Shown here piece by piece: positions 24,101 through 36,020 of a stretch of 64,000 nt of DNA. Each line of letters begins with the position of its first letter. Within the stretch, counting starts at the first letter, position 1. The position numbers and the translations under genes were made by a program. The notes beneath the pieces are model-generated. The model saw only the letters and a program-made list of their open reading frames with translations. It did no database searches and was not told the origin of the DNA. The DNA lies in assembly GCF_910592395.1 (NCBI RefSeq), contig NC_088320.1, positions 13,330,501 through 13,394,500 on the forward strand, written 5' to 3'. Source of the DNA: Lineus longissimus. Lineage: Eukaryota > Nemertea > Pilidiophora > Heteronemertea > Lineidae.

Positions 24101-25860
24101 ATACACTTCAAGACGGTGGCGCCGGTGTGAATAAATCTACTTGCGTGATTGGTCAATGGCTCATGACGTCATGAAATAATTGCGTCAACAACGGGAATCA
24201 TGGTAACTGTGGTTGCGGTGCGTCGTGAAAGCAGGATCGGCAAGCGCGGCCCGTATGGAATGCAACAAACTCTACCGGAACCGGAACTGTCATGGGTCTG
24301 CACAAATTTTTTTCAGATTCGATGGACATGATGGATATATGAATTTTGTTTACACTTTATATACACACGTAACCATTTCACTCACTACGTTGTGTGAGTT
24401 AATAAAGTAATACTTCACAAGTACACTTAGACATACTTAATATTATCAGTGCAGTGCCCTAGTAAGCGCGCAGCGCCTTTAGGTTGGGGGGAAACCCCCC
24501 AAACCCCCTGGTTGGGACCCTGCTATAGTTCCTTCCGCCAATTTTTTGTTTTGATAGACAGTTTTCTCCGTGTATCGCATTAGCAGTAACTCAACTCCAT
24601 CGTCATATTAATAGCCGGCAAAGAAATGGAAAATGTCCCCCCCCCCCGAAAGGTGTCCAGACAGATTCTAAAAGTGCAAGCTCTATTGAACTCGCGCAAC
24701 TGTCGCCATGGAGAGCCCCCCCCCCCCAACCCCCGTCCTTCTGACATGTTTTAGCCAGTGCATTGGGGGAAAGGCCCCTCAAACCCCCTATTGGCCTCTC
24801 AATAAGTCCTTCCGAGCTGCTTACCCTGGGGCGCTCGAGTGGAACCCCGAAATCTTCATGATGGTGCAGTCCTTTGACACGTTTAACCCAGAGCGAGGAA
24901 GAGGTACTCCTTTGATGGTACCCTAACTGCAACCCTCAACCATCATTACCCTTCCTTTTCACTGGCATGATATTGGCAAGACTCCCAAGAGGTCGTACTG
25001 GTGGCTTCCTTGAGACAATTGCTTGTGGTCGTACCTGGGCAACCAATTCAAGGGGTCAGGGATCTAGGGATCAGGTTTTTCCCCCACCAACATGTTGCCG
25101 AATTGTTAATGCATACAAAATTGGTTGGAAAGGGTTTTTGCTGGCCAAGAGACTGGAAGACACTTGACTCTTGAGGAACACCAGACTGATGAACAAAGAA
25201 CCTGAGGAACATAGAACCTTCTTCATACCTGGGAGCATAAAAAGCCTGCTAGCAAATATTGATTATTCTTTAGAAAAAAACAGAAGATCTGCAAAACCAA
25301 TCGTACCCCATAAAAACATACATTCCTCCTTAAGGTGTCTCCGGATCCCACCACGGCCCATATGGAATTCGTTCAAAAGGTTTATTGAAACCTCAAAATA
25401 TTTTTTTTTTCTCGAAACGCCTGTCCGTCTTTTGCTTCATTAATTCTGGATTATGTCCAATTGAAAGCATCTCTTGGATATTATTACTAAATTCAAAACA
25501 CTTATGACGGGGAGTAAACCCCCAAACCCCCCTGAAATTGAAGTTTGATTAAAAATAGTGTGAATATTCTTGTGGTTCTCTCTCGGAGCTCAGAATAGTC
25601 GAGTTGCTTCCTTCGCGCGTTTATCTCTTTTGGCGGCCATTTAAGTCAAATATAAGCCATTTGAATCGAATCCATGGACTTGAGAAACATTGTTTACATT
25701 GGATACGTCATGTATGTTAAACATAGTAGCGCTTCGCAGAAAAGCCTTCGGCTTTCTGCTGCGCGCTTATAAATTAGCGACGGGTTAGCAGTTTTATCGG
25801 GGGTTACTTTCGTCGAGGCACCGGCACATACGTCAGGCTGTTCCAACTTCCAACCCCCAC
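24101..25860. other. gene-poor stretch with dispersed G/C-run repeats
   Basis: Only short frames without recognisable domains occur. G/C-run repeats lie at 24480-24500, 24630-24650, 24715-24790 and 25505-25540. I see no gene I can support. Confidence 0.5.
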
Positions 25861-25889
25861 AGCAAATTGCGCCAAAATTGGCTTGGTAC

Positions 25890-26085
25890 TCCGTCTACGG
25901 ATAGCTGATGGTGATTAATCATGAACGTTCCGTCCATGGGCCGTCCACGGATAGCTGATGGAGAATCTCCATCAGCTATCCGTGGATGGGCGTCCGTGGA
26001 TGGAACGTCCATGGGCCGTCAATGGATAGTTGATGGAATCCGTTATAGAATCTATCATGTTCCATCATAGATTCTATGACGGAAG
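25890..26085. repeat. hairpin-forming inverted repeat (TCCATCAGCTATCCGTGG)
   Basis: A perfect 20-bp inverted repeat with a 1-nt spacer lies at 25945-25985 (left arm CCACGGATAGCTGATGGAGA). Around it GAACGTTCCGTCCATGG-type segments recur in both orientations, extending the imperfect dyad over nearly 200 bp. A related piece lies at 51570-51600. Confidence 0.9.
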
Positions 26086-26935
26086 AAAGTTAAGCTTGGC
26101 CAATTTTTCTCCTTATTTTCCGTAAGTTTGATTAGTGACGCCGTATCTTGTTTATGCTCCAATGCTTTACATATCGTTTTTTGCCAATCCTGCGAGTTCC
26201 GTTTGGGGGTTAGTATTCAGATTCTTTGCGGGGATATCAGTCATTTGTCTGGGGCACGGATAGCTGTAGCTATGTAGGGGGTGGGGGAGGTGGCAGGGAT
26301 GTGGCCCCTTAGTCATCAGTTTCATCTCCCCCTGACGAATCAACTTGGAGTCCCCCTGATCGCATCCACTCAAATAGTCAGTTTGATAATAATGCATATA
26401 GTCGATAATTAAGAAGTAACATAACATGGTACTTAAGGGTTTTTTTAAATACTATTTCACACATGGCATACATGTATGTTTGAGAACATCGAATCATGTA
26501 CACTGTCACATTTAAGCCAACATAATCAGCTCTTGCGCATTATAATCAATGTTACGAATTCAAAATGCTTCTTCTTCGTCATAACATTTATGCCTAACCA
26601 ATTCGTTCAGTTCCAGTTCATGAATCATGTTCACTTTCTATTATGGTTGGCTTTGGTCTCACTGACCACCTGATGACCTGAACCGTAATAGGTTTGGCTT
26701 TGCTAGTCTGAATGCAAAACCAAAGGACCCAGTGAGGCACGACCCCTAACACTAACTGCATGAAAATGGTCCGAAACTAATTCCAAGTCTCGATTACTGT
26801 AGTCTCATTAAATCTTAACATGTTATTGTGTTCAAACTTTTTATAACTATGTACATGCAAAAGCAAATGTATGAGGATAATGCAGCAACCATGAATTAGA
26901 AAATTGGAAGCTGGAGTTGTAAACGTTATTGTGTC

Positions 26936-27448
26936 TCAGAGACTATTGCTTGACTTGGAATTAGTCGTGGTCACGGTGTTAATAATATTTAAGTCTCGTT
27001 TCTCCGGGCCTATGACAATACCCAAGTGAACCGCCGTGCTGTCGGCCTGAACACGGAACCTCTGAAAGAGAACAAACATATCCCGGTAGTCGACTCTGCC
27101 GTGATAAGATTGGAAAAACAAAAGTTTGCATTTGGTGGGATTAAATGTTATCATATATGCGACTGAAAACTCTCCCGCTATCAGCAGCTGTATATTCAAA
27201 GATAATTTTGATGGGCATAAACTAATGATATCGTCGGCGGAGCCAAACGCACCAACAAAGTTAGTTCCTATATAACATCCGACCCCTGAGCCCTTTAGTT
27301 TCAGGAGTAAAACATCGATATAAGTCGAAAAAAGAAAAGGGGATAGGATCCCACCTTGCTTAAGCTGAAAGGGTAGATGTCGTCCTGGGTGCCGACAAAT
27401 GGTACCCAGGTCCGAGATCGACTGGACAATAAGCACCCTGGGTGCCAT
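26936..27448 (-). pseudogene. non-LTR reverse transcriptase fragment
   Basis: About 170 codons resemble the palm of a non-LTR RT: LKQGGILSPFLFSTYIDVLL, then FVGAFGSADDIISLCPS (the catalytic Y/F-A-D-D has become S-A-D-D), then ITFNPTKCKLLFF and VHLGIVIG. Both ends of the RT are missing, and the first catalytic residue context is damaged, so this is a dead fragment. It belongs to a different lineage from the copies at 1.9-3.4 kb and 53.5-53.9 kb. Confidence 0.75.
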
Positions 27449-27617
27449 TACACTAGAAAAATAGCACCCAGCTTCTTTTTGCCTGGCTTACGGATCTTAG
27501 GGACGACGACGTTTCTTGCAATCTCGTTTTATCTCGCGCCGTTGTACTTGCGGCATTAGCAGTGCGCGAAATAAAAAGAACAGATAAACAGAAAAAAACG
27601 CGTTTAGGCCTAAAGGT

Positions 27618-27692
27618 CTTTGAAAGCACATTTCGGATGATTTATTCAGAAAAGGTATATAGGAGGGATATATCCAAAATGTGCTTTCAAAG
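27618..27692. repeat. small inverted repeat
   Basis: TCTTTGAAAGCACATTT and AAATGTGCTTTCAAAGA face each other around a spacer of about 40 bp. Such a stem could be a MITE remnant or a structured transcript; nothing else supports either. Confidence 0.7.
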
Positions 27693-27779
27693 ATATATAT
27701 AGTAGATAAATATACGAGAAATGCAGGACCAAGACCTGCATAAACGCGGCCACTCATTAGTAGGCCAAAAGGCCTCAAT

Positions 27780-28993
27780 CGTGCACTGGCGGTTTCTGGC
27801 TAGGAATGAGTCTCATTTCAGTGCTGCATAGAACCAATCCAACAAAATAGTTTACTGAATGATGCGTGTGAGGGGATTTATTCCTACGCAGCCCATTGTC
27901 TCACAGACAAGGATAGGACCTTACTATTGTAAAGTTCACTGCTATTTACAGTGTAGACCATCCACAAATGCACCACGCCTACTACCCAGGTAGATATTTT
28001 TATTAAAATTCGAGATCAGCATAGACTGTTGATTTTGACATGTATTTCCATTGGCAATACACATATTTCCATAACATTAATTGCAAACATTGCAAGACAA
28101 TCTTGCAATGTCCGTAATCTACTCACGTCTGTAAGTGGTATCAACGATTTGTCTGGGCGATGTATTTAACGGCTCTATCAAAGCCGAAGAAATACGAGAA
28201 TTATCGATATCGTGAAAATAACCAGTGGAGATATACGATTCCATTCCAATACAAGCGATGAATAGCGATCGAAATACGATATTGTTCGACCATCGGATTA
28301 TGCCACCTGCGGATGCAACAGGTAAGGCCTTAATCACAGTAATGCGACACCAAGAACCTATTGCAGAACTGAAAACCTGGGCCCACCTTGAAGAGTCTCG
28401 TATTCTGATCTCCTTTTCTGATCGGATTCGATCGAATTTACTCACGATTATTAAGGATTAAATCTACGAGAATTCACTATTCGTGGAATTTGAGAATCTG
28501 CTCTGCATGACTTCGCAGTCGAGGCTTATAATACGAAATTAATTCGATGCACAGATTAGGCACTCCTGTAGATTTACGAGAGATGACGATGCTGATACAG
28601 AATACGATCAAAATACGAGTGAAATACGAGATCTGGGGTTCACAGTGCTATCAATCAAACAGTTTAATTTCTTCCTCATAGAATTGGCAGATGTAAAGTC
28701 AATTCTATGAGCTGGTTCATATGATACTTTCTTCACCCCAGATGGTAAAAGCTAGTATACCTTTTCTTGTGTGACAGTTTTTTTTTCTCTATGACGAACA
28801 GCTGCCTCCACCCAGAAAAGCGTAGCTGCCACATATGTACAGGTTCCACCCTAACCCGCTTTAGAGTTGCAGTTGGCAAATGTTCCCACATTTCTCGACG
28901 ATTACCCATGGTTTGGTGGCTGTTTCACTTAAACTTTGTGAGTTGAGCACCTAAAACAAGGAAGGCACATATATAGCAGGATATAGGGGTATA
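27780..28993. other. no gene seen
   Basis: Only short overlapping frames. Words such as AATACGAG recur between 28180 and 28630. I see no splice-linked coding signal here. Confidence 0.5.
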
Positions 28994-29527
28994 TCAGAGT
29001 ACGAAAATTCCACCACTGCGCAGCATGTTTACATCACTTAGCCAATGATTATCACGGAAGTTATCATCGCTATTGTCAGTTAAATTTTTCAATTCCTTTC
29101 CCTTCATCATCATTCGGAGACATATGTCGTGGAATTCTGCATCCTCATGTGAAACTCTACAGCAGTGCTGCATGATTCTACAATTTTCTGAAACCTTTTC
29201 AAGTGCACCCCTTGCATCGCCTGGCTATAAAATAGGTTTGTGGCCTGGCCTGTACAAATTATCAATGGTAAATTAAAGCATCAGCCCACACAATAAAACT
29301 AAACTCACCCTAGCTGTAAGGACAGCAATAGCATCATTCACATAGGCCACTCTGACCTCCCGGACCCATCCAAAGGTGAACTGATTGTGTGCATCCAGTC
29401 TTTTATAGGCACGCATTTCCCGAGTGCTGTACACTGGGTTGGTAGACAGAACAAGGTAGTTAACCAATTCAATGTACGTTATTTCAGGCAATGCCTTGCG
29501 TTCATTGCTAAAATCGGACTTCTTCAT
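28994..29527 (-). CDS. possible two-exon gene, SWIM/YqaJ-associated N-terminal type
   Basis: Exon 1, 29527-29309, starts at an ATG and ends AGG|GTGAGT; exon 2, 29224-28994, follows TTTTATAG. Both are whole numbers of codons (73 and 77), so the join is in phase and gives about 149 aa. Exon 1 has YIELVNYLV, YSTREMRAYKRLDAHNQF and GWVREVRVAYVND, a pattern I know from the N-terminus of uncharacterised invertebrate proteins that often carry SWIM zinc fingers or a YqaJ-like nuclease further on. Exon 2 (LEKVSENCRIMQHCCRVSHE) is not something I recognise, and neither downstream domain is visible, so this would be a short or truncated form. The family hint is from memory and weak. Confidence 0.4.
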
Positions 29528-29529
29528 GC

Positions 29530-30735
29530 AATAAGGATCAACTCCATTAATGTATTTTAACTTATATTTGTATAATCGTTTGTTTTCAGGTCGTAAATTT
29601 CATTGATATTCGCTTTCTTCTGCTAAACAAGACACGACCGGCAGGCACACGGCCGCCATATTGTATCGATGGTGGCCCCCCAACATGGCGGTCGGTGGAA
29701 ACCTGTGACGTCATTGCAAAGGGTCTATTAAAAGCGGGTTTCGCTCGAGCAACATTCACAGTACCCTTCCCACGACAAAAATCATTATCAAAGCGATCTT
29801 AGAATAACCGTCATCAAGTTAAACGAGAGTTTCTGAGCGGAAGCCTATTGTCAATATGATATATGCTTGTTAGAGCAACTGATCTGCACCATACTGTTGA
29901 ACAGGAATTAAGTAGGCACATTTTTAACGACCAGGACATGTACGCTAAACAGTAAGCTGAATCGGCTGTAGTATGGCGAAGTCCGCATTTAAGCTTACGT
30001 TATCGTAGGCTCTTTCTTGAATTGCCTGTCCCCGCTGCAAGTTTGTTTCAATTCGTGATGATACACAAAAACACTTCAACAAAATGTTTGACAGCATAAA
30101 ACCGATCTTGATTGAAGAATTAAAACATTAGGAACGTGCTTATTGTATTATAACGCCAAATTACTCACTGTTGTTGCGGACTCTTGATAGTTGAGGTTGC
30201 TGTCAGTGATATTGTAGTCTCTGACAATCGAACTGTTCTGGTGATCTATCGTATACTCCGTGCTGTTGTGAACGCTGGATATTGTGATTGGTCAGTGTTG
30301 TTGGTGATCTCTCGCATGAAAAACTGCTTTTATGATATGTTGAATATTTTCCATGGCACGGCTTTGTGATCTCTGAGAATGCTTCCGCAATAAGTGTGAT
30401 ATTACTCACTTCTGCTGTAAATTGCGAAATCTGATGGCACTGCAGTTTGTGATCGTTCACAATCGGACCGCTTCGAGCCTTTATGTTGGTATAAAGTGTC
30501 TGTGCAGGCAGTCCTGGTTTATGGGATATACAGGACGGTGTTTACAGACACGATATGCAGACAAATTCGGTTCAAATGAACTGAAGGGTAACAAGTTATT
30601 TTATAACATGTTTAAGGAATACAAGAATTGGACCAAAAAGTTGAGTTGGTGTTGATGTGTTGGCTGAGGAGCGGTTATACTCCCAATGGCTTAAGTTCCT
30701 AGAAGTATTAGCTGTCGTCAATATGTAAACACGTT
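29530..30735. other. no gene seen; possible promoter side of the minus-strand gene
   Basis: No supported coding sequence. A small inverted repeat around 29653-29690 reads GGCCGCCATATTG...CAACATGGCGG. The stretch 30180-30480 has TG/TGTTG-rich segments but no clear motif. Confidence 0.4.
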
Positions 30736-30739
30736 CTCG

Positions 30740-31090
30740 CCAAATGATTGCGAAGATTCAACCCCTTCGTTAAAGGGTTAAATGACCACATTTAAGCAAA
30801 GAAACCATCCAAATCCTGCTTTAGCAAGAGTAGCACAATGCATTGCGCTGACAGAGAAAAAAATGTACTATTCAAAATATCCAAAAAGAAAATAACACAG
30901 GAGGATCACAAAGTAAGCTGGCGCTTAGAAGCCACGGGGAATATTGGGCTGCTTGCGAGGTGGTTTGCGTGTTTAAATTTTGCGAGGCTTTTGTAAATAT
31001 CACGCAAAATTTGAGTTTACGTTGCGATAATTTTGCGTGGTCGCTAAAATTTGCGTGGTTTTTCCGATGCGTGGCTTTTCCAGAGTCCTA
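30740..31090. repeat. solo right-end fragment of the Harbinger-derived repeat
   Basis: Resembles 34615-34985 in the same orientation, including CGCCAAATGATTGCGAAG against CGCCAAATAATTGAGAAG and a TTTGCG/GCGAAAATTTTGCG-rich segment. It is a detached copy of the right end of the element described at 31878-35046. Confidence 0.65.
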
Positions 31091-31115
31091 TGATCTCTCG
31101 TGGAGTTTACTGCCA

Positions 31116-31412
31116 TCAATCCTTGCATTTCGACGTCTTATAATTCTGGTAATATATTTTGCATAGTTTGTTTGATTTCAAGAAGGTTACATAGGTGCAG
31201 TTTCTATTGTAGGTGATATTACAGAACCTAACACATTCCTTGAAATTTGTGGCTCCAAATTGAAGGTCAAGAACAGAATAACCAAGGTCACGTAGTGGTC
31301 GTCGAATCAATTTCAGACACCGAATGTCGGATTTTTTAATCAAATGAGTAACGGCGAAGTGGTCTGCTGGCTCTAGAAAGTGAATAATGGTTGGGTGTGA
31401 TAATGAAACTAT
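31116..31412 (-). CDS. possible terminal exon with a PAN/apple-like Cys pattern
   Basis: After the acceptor TTTTTTCCCTTCAG (exon from about 31412) a frame runs about 98 codons to a stop at 31116. Its end (FKECVRFCNITYNRNCTYV then SNKLCKIYYQ) has the Cys spacing of PAN/apple domains in extracellular proteins. Only one exon is visible and the gene's 5' part is not found, so the call is tentative. Confidence 0.3.
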   Translation of the reverse strand: MVSLSHPTIIHFLEPADHFAVTHLIKKSDIRCLKLIRRPLRDLGYSVLDLQFGATNFKECVRFCNITYNRNCTYVTFLKSNKLCKIYYQNYKTSKCKD

Positions 31413-31574
31413 TCTGAAGGGAAAAAAACATGTTGTCGTGTACAGCTGCAATCTTTGTTCTGAATGAAGAAATCATTGCTCCACCAAAACAATTTAATGA
31501 ACCACGAGTATTCTATTTTCTATAATGTAAACAGTCATTCCTTACAAGCGTCTGTTATCTTTGTGTATTTTGCA

Positions 31575-31795
31575 GACTCGTGCAAATGTGACCCGTTCTA
31601 GCAGAACCAGTCGCATGTCGAACATAAGATGAGCATAGATGACACCAGAAGATAATAGAAGAAATTGATGACGTCAGATTTCACAAAAGGTAGACTACAG
31701 TGAAATGAACAAATAGTCCGTCTCAACCGGTAGGTGATAAAGCTTTGAACCAGTGAAACCTTGAAACCAGTGATAAACCTTGGAATCAGTCCTAA
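31575..31795. repeat. left member of a 200-bp inverted pair
   Basis: Segments such as GTGACCCGTTCTAGCAGAAC and CCAGTGATAAACCTTGGAAT are found in reverse complement at 35860-36020. The pair flanks the whole Harbinger-derived element and may be the ends of an older element into which it inserted. Confidence 0.65.
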
Positions 31796-32284
31796 AAATG
31801 CATAAAAACATGAAATGATGCCATTTGAACCTAAGGTGGTTACGAATCAATATTTGGAGCTTATTTTTACATGATCAGGGGCCATATTTACGAAGGTATC
31901 GCAAAAAATGCGTAGCGACGTGTTTGCGATGGGTTTGCGGGCACGCTAATTTTGCGATGCGTGTTATTTACGAAGACCTCGAAAATTCCTCGCAAAAATA
32001 TTGCAATTTGGTCAGCCCTCAAAGTTTGCGAACACTACACTCGCAAAGTTCCATTTCATGATTTGAATCCACGCTTTTTATGTGCCGTCCATCCCGTAGG
32101 TAAAGTCTGAAAAGATATCGATTACAGGGTGTTTATATGGTGTATTGAATGGACGTAACATTGAGACCTAATTCAGGCCTACGTAATCGTTGTCTTGGCA
32201 AAAGGTTACGTAGTCTTGTATAAGTAAGATGTTCACATGAATTGGGTGATCAAACATTTCCAGTCCATTTACAATCTTATCATC

Positions 32285-33477
32285 ATGGAGCAAGCAGGGA
32301 AAAAAAGTTAATGGTGGTCGCAAGAAGAGAAGGAAGTGTTGGTGGAAGGCGTTGAAAAAAAGATTCGTGTCATCAACAGTAAATTTTCGGATACGGTCAC
32401 GAATGCAAAGAAGAAGAAGTGTTGGGCAGATATTACTAAGAATGTAAGCGCTTGTGACGTGTGCCTTCGATCAGTGGATCTTGTAAAGAAAAAATGGGAG
32501 GACCTTAAGTCGCGAACGAAAGCCAAATCTGCGGCCATCAACCGAGAGGAGAACGTGACCGGGGGAGGCAAAAAGATCAAAATAGATTTGACGCAGTTTA
32601 AGAGGCGGATTTTAGCTCTTACTGGTGAAACAGCCACCAAGGGACTGCAAGGAGCCATTGACACGGCCGAATCATCCCCATGCTCGGTAAGATGATTATT
32701 ACATTAATATTTGAATCCCCCCCCCCCCCCATATTGCTTGTAACGTTGGAGTATCTTATCCCCCAGACAGCAGGAGGCGATGTGTTTCAGGATCAATTCT
32801 ATTTGAACTCGAAAAAAAATTATGCCCGTGTATTCTGTCAGTATATGCTTAAAGAGCAAATTAATTGTTAAAAGATACTAATTTTTTTACAGGGTTTAAA
32901 ATCTTTTCAGGCGGATACATGACCAACCAAGTCGGAGCATGATGACAACGAGTATGACATCACGTATGACGACGCATTCGACATGTATGAAGAGGAAGCA
33001 TCTGACGTTGACAGCGAATACTGCGTCAGTACAAATCGGAAAAAAACAAGATGCAACTCAACTACCCCAGCAGAAACTCCTGCAGCATTTGGAAACCGGA
33101 GGTCAATGCCAGCAGTAGTTGGAAGGTCCACCTCTGTCACTCTTGCAGCAATTGCAAACCGGAGGTCAACGCCAGCAGGAGTTGGAAGGTCGACTTCTCC
33201 CGCCGCCATCGGAAATCCAAGATCAAGCTCGGCTATGATTCCAGCAGGTAATGAAGCAGTTCAGAACAGAAACAAAATATTGAAGATTGAGGAAGAGAGG
33301 CCAGTTATCGAAAAAGCTAGACTTGAAATTGAGGAAAAACGGTACAAAGTTGAGGAAGATAATAATCGTCTTTTACAGGAAATCGTGGTAATCCAAAGGC
33401 AGGGAGCTCAATATCCGACACCAAGTAAGACCACTCCAACTCCAAGTTCCGGCATTTACGTTCTATCTAATGCATGA
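32285..33477 (+). pseudogene. Harbinger SANT/Myb-like DNA-binding protein gene, broken
   Basis: From ATG 32285 the frame reads MEQAGKKS, then TAA (32309), then continues WWSQEEKEVLVEGVEKK with CWADITKNV and KKKWEDLKSRTKAKSAA, the pattern of the SANT/Myb-type domain in Harbinger accessory proteins. Exon 1 ends at TCG|GTAAGA (32686). After TTTCAG at 32910 a second exon follows in phase, but a TGA at 32920 interrupts it. It then encodes an acidic stretch, repeats of the FGNRRSMPA/GRST type and a coiled coil (EERPVIEKARLEIEEKRYK), ending at 33477. Two in-frame stops make it a pseudogene. In this family the protein binds element ends and brings the transposase to the nucleus. Confidence 0.7.
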
Positions 33478-33949
33478 AATATCTTTGAAACGCTTCCTGA
33501 AAAAAAACTAAACTAAAAAGACAGCAAACTTTGTAGAATACTAGTAGTATGTGCATTGACAGTCCATGTACAGTACAATCACAAGCCCTACAAAGATTTG
33601 TGTGCAACAGTTCATTAAAACGAAAATACGTTTGGTACATCTACTGCCAAAATCGGTGTCAAATGACTTTCATGACTGCCCACTTATTAATATTCTTGAA
33701 CCTTCGGAGTACATTGTATTAAAATGCATAGATATTTCGTACTCTATATTCCTCTACTGTAGCCTACTTGACTTAATTTTCAATTAAAATCACTCAAAAT
33801 ACCGGTCATCTTTCTCTATGTTCTTTTTTATCGATTGTGATAAAATAACTGTGTAGATACTGGCAATGCGATGGATACCCTCCAAAAAGTATCGACGAAT
33901 CGAGGACAGCTATAATGTTGGTTATTTTATTTATCACACCATTAAAGTC

Positions 33950-34181
33950 CTAGCCATGAGCAAAGTATTGCTGGACGATTTGGTTTCTCGCCTGAACACC
34001 GTCTTCGCGCATGAAGTTGGGATTAGGTGGTTTGACATCCTCCTCTGGGTTATCATCTTCATTAGGCGGAGCATCGACAGGCATTAGAACACCATGCTGT
34101 TCACAGATGTTGTGAAGTACAGCTGTTGCAGAGATGACATTGACGCAGGTTTCCAGCTTTACTCGCAGAAGGCCCCCTGAA
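33950..34181 (-). pseudogene. HARBI1-type transposase, last exon only
   Basis: After TGTATTTCAG a short frame begins GGLLRVKLETCVNVISATAV and continues LHNICEQHGV with an acidic Pro-rich tail, ending at 33950. This matches the C-terminal helix region of HARBI1 transposases (compare LANAPKCIIACVVLHNVA in the gene at 374-1405). The DDE core should lie further right but 34220-34780 holds no trace of it, so it was deleted. Confidence 0.7.
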
Positions 34182-35859
34182 ATACAAATTACTGATATAA
34201 CAGGAAGGAGCTTCAACCATTTATTGGGGACCTGCAGGCGGATAACCCAAGGTTCTTACTAATACCTAACTGGTGAAGAAATTTATTGAACTTGGGTGGG
34301 AACCTCATTTCTAACCCCCCCCCCCCCCCCCCCCCCCCCACATACACTATACCATTACCAAATAACATATGCATGTACAATTAATGAACTAATTAATGGA
34401 GATTATTAGTGCTAAATAGACGCATTGGTTGACTATTATAAATGCTATGCATTGAGTACTTTGAAAAAAAACCCAGGACAATATAGGCCTACCTTTCATT
34501 GGAATAAAATATTTCCTAACAATTTCTTCGATAACGCTTAATGGAAAGAAATCACTAGAAACAATGCATTTCAATTATTATCAAAACATTGTCACTGCAC
34601 ACTATAATAATTATATACACGTTAAAACGCTGTCGCCAAATAATTGAGAAGGTTCTGCCTTAAGTTAGGGGTTAAATGACCTCAGTAAAGCTACAAAGTG
34701 TCAAAACCATGCAATAGTAAATATGCTACAGTGACTTGCTAAAAATATACACTTATCAATTCAAAGATCAAAATAATTAACGCCGTTTTGGTAGGCTCGC
34801 AAATTTTGCGGGAGCTTGTGGACCTCTCGCAAATATTGAGCTGTTTGCGAGGTGGTTTGCGTGCTCGCAATTTTGCGAGCCTGTCGTAAATACTACGCAA
34901 ACTTTGCATTTGCGTTGCGAAAATTTTGCGTGGTCGCTAAAATTAGCGTGGGTTTCGCGATGCGTGCCTTTCATAAATATGAAACATGGCTTTGCGATTG
35001 CTTCGCGTGCTCGCAAACTTTGCGAGCCTTTCGTAAATATGGCCCCAGATCGGAATTTGACGGTAGTTTAGAAGTCAGTCGTATATCCGATTCAATAATC
35101 TATATTTTAGAACAACCCAGTCATACCTCGCCTCCAGTGTACATTACTGATCTCCCAAATATAGGCATGCACGTCACGACACGCCCACCACACACCCATA
35201 ATATGGACCAATCAGCGCTCAGCTTACTACGCCACCACACGGGGCCTATTTGAACTACGGAGCGGTGTGATCATACAGGGTGATACAGAGAAGATTGACT
35301 ACATCATGCATTACCGGCTGGCACTTATCCGTAGAAATGTAGATGAAGGTTTATTACCGAAGGTTTTAGCCGGGTTTGGAGATGAAAAATGTGAATAAAT
35401 TCCTTCGCTGTGAGCGATTTCGTACATATTCATGTACACATCGAGGGATGTAGAGATATTTTCGTGATGTAACCAGTTCTAAGCGGACACATTTTTTAGT
35501 GATACCCGTGTGCATGTTTGTCATATCTACTGAGCTTTATCAGAGCATTATATATACAAATGATTCTTCTAATAAAAACGTTTTATTTTAGTATATGGAA
35601 TATAAAACAATCACAAAAGCTTACTTTTGCTTTCATCGAAGAGCAATAATTAGATATATGCAAATGGCGGCTCGTCATGAATATAAGTTTATTTTTTAAC
35701 GACAACAACATATTTCCAATGCATTCAATGATGACGTCATCCTCCACAAAAAGGTTGATTCTGGAACTACTGGCAAATTGCTACCAATAAAGTCAGCTGG
35801 GACGAGATTGGCAGTTGGGAGGGTATAAATCGTGGAAGGAACGCGCCCGATTTCACGCG

Positions 35860-36020
35860 GTACTTGCACAGTGATTCCACGGTTTAGTACTGACTATTCC
35901 AAGGTTTATCACTGGTTACATGGTTTCACTGATTCCAAGTTTTATCAACTACCGTCTCAACCTGCCAAGCTCCGAGCAACATGCGACCGGTTTTGCTGGA
36001 ACGGGTCACAAATGCTCTAG
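35860..36020. repeat. right member of a 200-bp inverted pair
   Basis: Reverse complement of 31575-31795 with moderate divergence; contains CATGCGACCGGTTTTGCTGG and AAGGTTTATCACTGG. Confidence 0.65.

Larger units (their letters stand above)
31878..35046. mobile_element. PIF/Harbinger-derived element, internally deleted
   Basis: The ends are inverted: GGGGCCATATTTACGAAGG at 31878 and CCTTTCGTAAATATGGCCCC ending 35046, both followed inward by TTTGCG/CGCAAA-rich sub-terminal repeats. Inside are remnants of both Harbinger genes: a plus-strand SANT/Myb-like gene and the last exon of a minus-strand HARBI1-type transposase. The catalytic part of the transposase is absent, so the copy is not autonomous. 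I could not see a clean target-site duplication at the two ends (TCA against AGA). A poly-C run interrupts at 34314-34339. Confidence 0.7.

Noticed and set aside
34314-34339. Long poly-C run as a structural signal
   Set aside because: Several similar runs occur in the window (15340, 22966, 23410, 48819); they are likely simple repeats and are prone to length errors.
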